Shown here: positions 61,234 through 64,000 of the stretch, one piece after another | Position numbering within the stretch: the stretch's first letter is position 1 | Layout: each line of letters starts with the position of its first letter | Source: Nemania diffusa | Lineage: Eukaryota; Ascomycota; Sordariomycetes; Xylariales; Xylariaceae | Assembly (NCBI GenBank): GCA_038501195.1 | Contig: JBBPUQ010000003.1 | Span: 2,868,501-2,932,500, forward strand | Direction: 5' to 3' | DNA length: 64,000 nucleotides | Position numbers and translations under genes: made by a program | The notes under the pieces: generated by a model | The model's input: the letters and a program-made list of their open reading frames with translations, nothing else | The model's database searches: none | What the model was told of the DNA's origin: nothing

Positions 61234-61550
61234 TTTTCAGGCTCCTTTATTAGGTAAGCTCACCTGGGTGGATCTCATGACCCGACCCTTTGGGCTCGCC
61301 CCACTAGACCCACTTATACCGTCACAATAAATAAATAAATATATAAATTATATAATCAACTACTCTGACCAGGTCAGTCAGGTCCATTTAGGCCTAATTA
61401 AATATTTAAATAATTGAAATAATAAATATATAAATAAGTAATATTAATAGCTTATTATTTCAAAGTGTTAGCTAACTGCGTGGCTTTTTAAATCCTGAAA
61501 ACTGAAAACAAAAACGGAAAAATGAAAACAAAATAGTTTTGTCGGTGTTA

Positions 61551-63718
61551 TGCCGCACCGCCACAACGAGTCAGCAGACGCCTTCGTACCGAGTTATCAA
61601 TATTGCTCTAGGCAGGTGCCAATATAGGGGTTTCGGGGCGTAACAAGTCCACGCAGGCTGTCTCGAATAGGGAAAAGAGTAAAGGCACAGTGCAAGTATC
61701 ACTTGAGACAGGTGCTAACGTAGATGGGGACACTACTCTTGCAGGTGGCTTTGGAGGGATACAGGTGATGAAACAAAATTTTAGCTCTCCCAATTCTCTC
61801 AGTGGACCAGTATTTCAACAACAAGAGCAAAGGCACTATTCAAGTACTACTCGAATGCTATCCTCCTAGGACTTGTATCCCTTAATCTCAATGCTCATCT
61901 ATTGTAGTCTAAGCCGAATTACTTCACCTACAAGCTGGTCATTGTAGCGCTGTAGACAGTGTGTAGGGTATGTCATATCAGAAGAACATGTTACGGCCCG
62001 GGAGAGAGAGCGGCTCCTATTGGAGCAGAGGGTAGAGCTGATGTCGACCGGCGATGGATCAATAAACAAATTCATCGTATTAGGACCTCTCCTGACATGG
62101 CCCCCTACAATGACCGCTATATAACTAGGGACGAGGGCGGGCGCCTGGCATGTCCCCTGTAACCTCTTTTAGCTTGAGTGAGTGACATGTCAATATTTTT
62201 GTGTTTTTACACCTTTTATTTAGAGGGTGCTATAGAGCTACTCAAAAATAATAAACTATTGTGTTGATATATGATGCCATAACTAAATCGAGAGTTGATA
62301 TTAATATAATGTCGAAGATTTGTGTTAATAACGGAGAGGTTAACCTTTAATAGCCCAAGGGATGTGTAGTATAGATTAGGTACTCTATGTCATAATTTTA
62401 CGGGGTCGAAGTTGTACAGTGTAGGTGATTAAACGTTTGGGGGTTTCCCCCTATTATATACATTAGGTACATACACCTTCTAGTATTAACCTGGCGGGCA
62501 AGTCCTCGCATTCCAAATTGATTGTTTTCTCCGTAATTTTCAAAAAGTGTCTTGAAGTGTTGTAGTTAGGTGGACTAGACTAGTACTCCCAAGAATGCGA
62601 TGATATTGACCTCTTGACTTACACATCTGAGTAGGCCACCTGATTCCGCTTGGCCTGGCCTACAATTTTAGGCTGCGACTTAGGGCTCTGCTGTGTATGG
62701 CAGCTGCAGCTAGCTGGAATGCTAGGTGGTTGGGCAGGCGGCTTCGCAAGTCCTTTGGCAGGTATATAATCTATCGTGGCTTGAATATGGCACAAGAGGA
62801 GCCAACGAACAGTACGAGCATATATGACAAGTGAATGAAGTGAACGATATCGGGGTGATTTAAGGAGGTCTAGGGGACTTAGCGAACTAGAAAATAAGGC
62901 TGGGTAGCTAGATTATGAGTGACACACGGGGAATATAACAGTAGACAACCTCGGAATGGGGAATTTAGGCCTAGTAACGAGGAAGAAACAGTAGCAGACC
63001 GATAGAGTAATTGCCCACTTTGGCCAAAAGAAAGAGCTAGTACTCATAATATAAGTATAATTTATCTGTATATACGCACGATAGCTTTTAGCGGCGTGCA
63101 TGAAGTTAAAACTCCAATCGTCCAAAGCCGCCATTGCCACGGATATATACTTTCGTTGCGAGTATAATTAGAGGTATTGACATCATTTTTTTTACCTGTT
63201 GATTTGAAAATAGAGAACTTGTACTCAGTTTTGTAACATTATAGCATAGCTTCGAGCACTTATTAACTAGCAATATTGCAGGCGAGCCGTAACATGAAAG
63301 CGCTCAAGCCATAAAAATATAAAGAAGCGCATCCTAGCCTAGGTCATCATATCTATCCTGTTTTCAACACGTGCACTAAAAGCCTATAGGATTAGGATGT
63401 AGGGCATGGTTCGGAATATTAAGGTACAATAGAATAAATACTATTGTTTAATTTAAGTGGGAAGAAACCTGTCCCTTTTAATACCGGTTTAAAACTTCGA
63501 GAACGAAGGAAATGACAAATTATAATTATTGATAATGACTTACTATAGGTAGATATACATTTTGTGATTCTTTTAACCTCCTCTGCTGTCATCTCAACAG
63601 ATCGCAAACCGCCGCACGATTATCTGGTCTTTGATATCCTCCAAGCCATCACTTCACTTGTTTATAATACAAACATTCTCAAATATAAAAATGATTACCA
63701 CGCCAGATATTCAAGCCA
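61551..63718. other. 2.2-kb stretch, possible gene relic, no intact gene
   Basis: No supportable gene. At 61615-61865 a frame without ATG reads through Gly/Ser/Thr-rich sequence, and a 30-base segment (61675) recurs imperfectly at 61823, suggesting a decayed repeat-containing sequence. The remainder is AT-rich. The last few hundred bases probably include the 3' region of the PAP2 gene. Confidence 0.45.
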
Positions 63719-64000
63719 TTAGACTAGAGCCTCATTGGTGGCCAACCTGTCGGCCGCATAGTTGGGACTCCCAATTCCGGCAAAAAATGCTCTGCTTTTG
63801 CTCCTAGGTCCCCATGCCCATCCAGCTCCCCTCCCAATGGGAAGATGATAATATCGGAAGGAAAAGTATGCGAACAATGTACCCAGTATAAAACTAACTA
63901 AGATGTCGAAACCATGATGTTGAAAGTCGTACCATCGAGATGTTGCAATAAAGACCGCCGTGCCGGCAGGCAATAACGTTATGATGATTAGGTATAGAGG
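63719..64000 (-). CDS. PAP2-superfamily lipid phosphatase (3' end only)
   Basis: C-terminal part of a membrane phosphatase of the diacylglycerol-pyrophosphate/phosphatidate phosphatase (DPP1/LPP) type. The frame is open to the window edge and stops at TAA 63719. It contains FIATSRWYDFQHHGFDILVS: the SRWYDFQHHGFD segment carries the third phosphatase motif, with the His nucleophile region. A membrane segment (ILGTLFAYFSFRYYHLP) and a short basic cytosolic tail follow. Motifs 1 and 2 and the start are outside the window. Confidence 0.88.
   Translation of the reverse strand, partial: PLYLIIITLLPAGTAVFIATSRWYDFQHHGFDILVSFILGTLFAYFSFRYYHLPIGRGAGWAWGPRSKSRAFFAGIGSPNYAADRLATNEALV

Larger units (their letters stand above)
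60792..61548. mobile_element. MITE-like element with about 40-base TIRs and TA flanks
   Basis: A 757-base block. The first 24 bases, beginning ACACCGACAAAACTATTTTG, match the reverse complement of the last 24 perfectly, and similarity continues to about 40 bases. TA borders both ends (60790-60791 and 61549-61550). There is no open frame. The interior holds a GC-rich core with two hairpins (61095-61135 and 61214-61233). It lies 11 bases beyond the previous element. It is a non-autonomous DNA transposon of probable Tc1/mariner type; the source transposase is not in the window. Confidence 0.7.

Noticed and set aside
1..64000. CRISPR array, bacterial operon or viral genome signatures
   Set aside because: No regularly spaced direct repeats, and all genes are eukaryotic with spliceosomal introns.

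Overview
This window is nuclear DNA of a filamentous ascomycete (Pezizomycotina, most likely Sordariomycetes). The protein genes carry many short introns of about 58-175 bp with GTAAGT/GTGAGT-like donors. The recognisable proteins are typical of that group: a fungal rhodopsin-like membrane protein, a killer-toxin-like GH18 chitinase next to a LysM protein, and a thymine-7-hydroxylase/isoorotate decarboxylase pair. Intergenic DNA is long and rich in TAGGTA/TACCTA words. All gene models were spliced by eye; every multi-exon model listed closes in frame with canonical GT-AG introns.

Layout. 1-1.5 kb: 3' part of a DEAD-box helicase gene (DBP8 type). 1.5-10.7 kb: gene desert. 10.7-11.5 kb: acidic conserved protein of unknown function. 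11.5-21.7 kb: second desert, holding one clear tRNA-Gly(GCC) and weaker Pol III relics. 21.7-29.4 kb: dense housekeeping block with IBA57 (mitochondrial Fe-S assembly), convergent EFL1 (60S maturation GTPase), and eIF3l divergent from EFL1. 29.4-35 kb: desert. 35-37.4 kb: universal-stress-protein gene with a very long first intron. 37.4-41.6 kb: AT-richer stretch with at most one doubtful small gene. 41.6-44.6 kb: divergent isoorotate (uracil-5-carboxylate) decarboxylase and thymine-7-hydroxylase genes, consecutive steps of pyrimidine salvage, sharing a 702-bp promoter with many GATA-factor sites. 45.1-47.7 kb: DUF676 serine hydrolase and PHS1 3-hydroxyacyl-CoA dehydratase, tail to tail. 49.7-51.4 kb: seven-exon rhodopsin-like membrane protein. 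52-58.6 kb: 1086-residue chitinase and divergent secreted LysM protein. 58.8-59.7 kb: unknown two-exon gene. 60.2-61.5 kb: two adjacent TA-flanked inverted-repeat elements with no coding capacity. 63.7-64 kb: 3' end of a PAP2 lipid phosphatase gene.

Functional groupings: (i) ribosome and translation genes (DBP8, EFL1, eIF3l); (ii) a two-gene thymine-to-uracil module, probably nitrogen-regulated; (iii) a chitin-active chitinase/LysM module of the kind known from mycoparasitic and plant-associated fungi. I saw no biosynthetic cluster, CRISPR or viral genome. The strongest leads are the two divergent gene pairs, the MITE doublet, and the strongly over-represented palindromes in the deserts.
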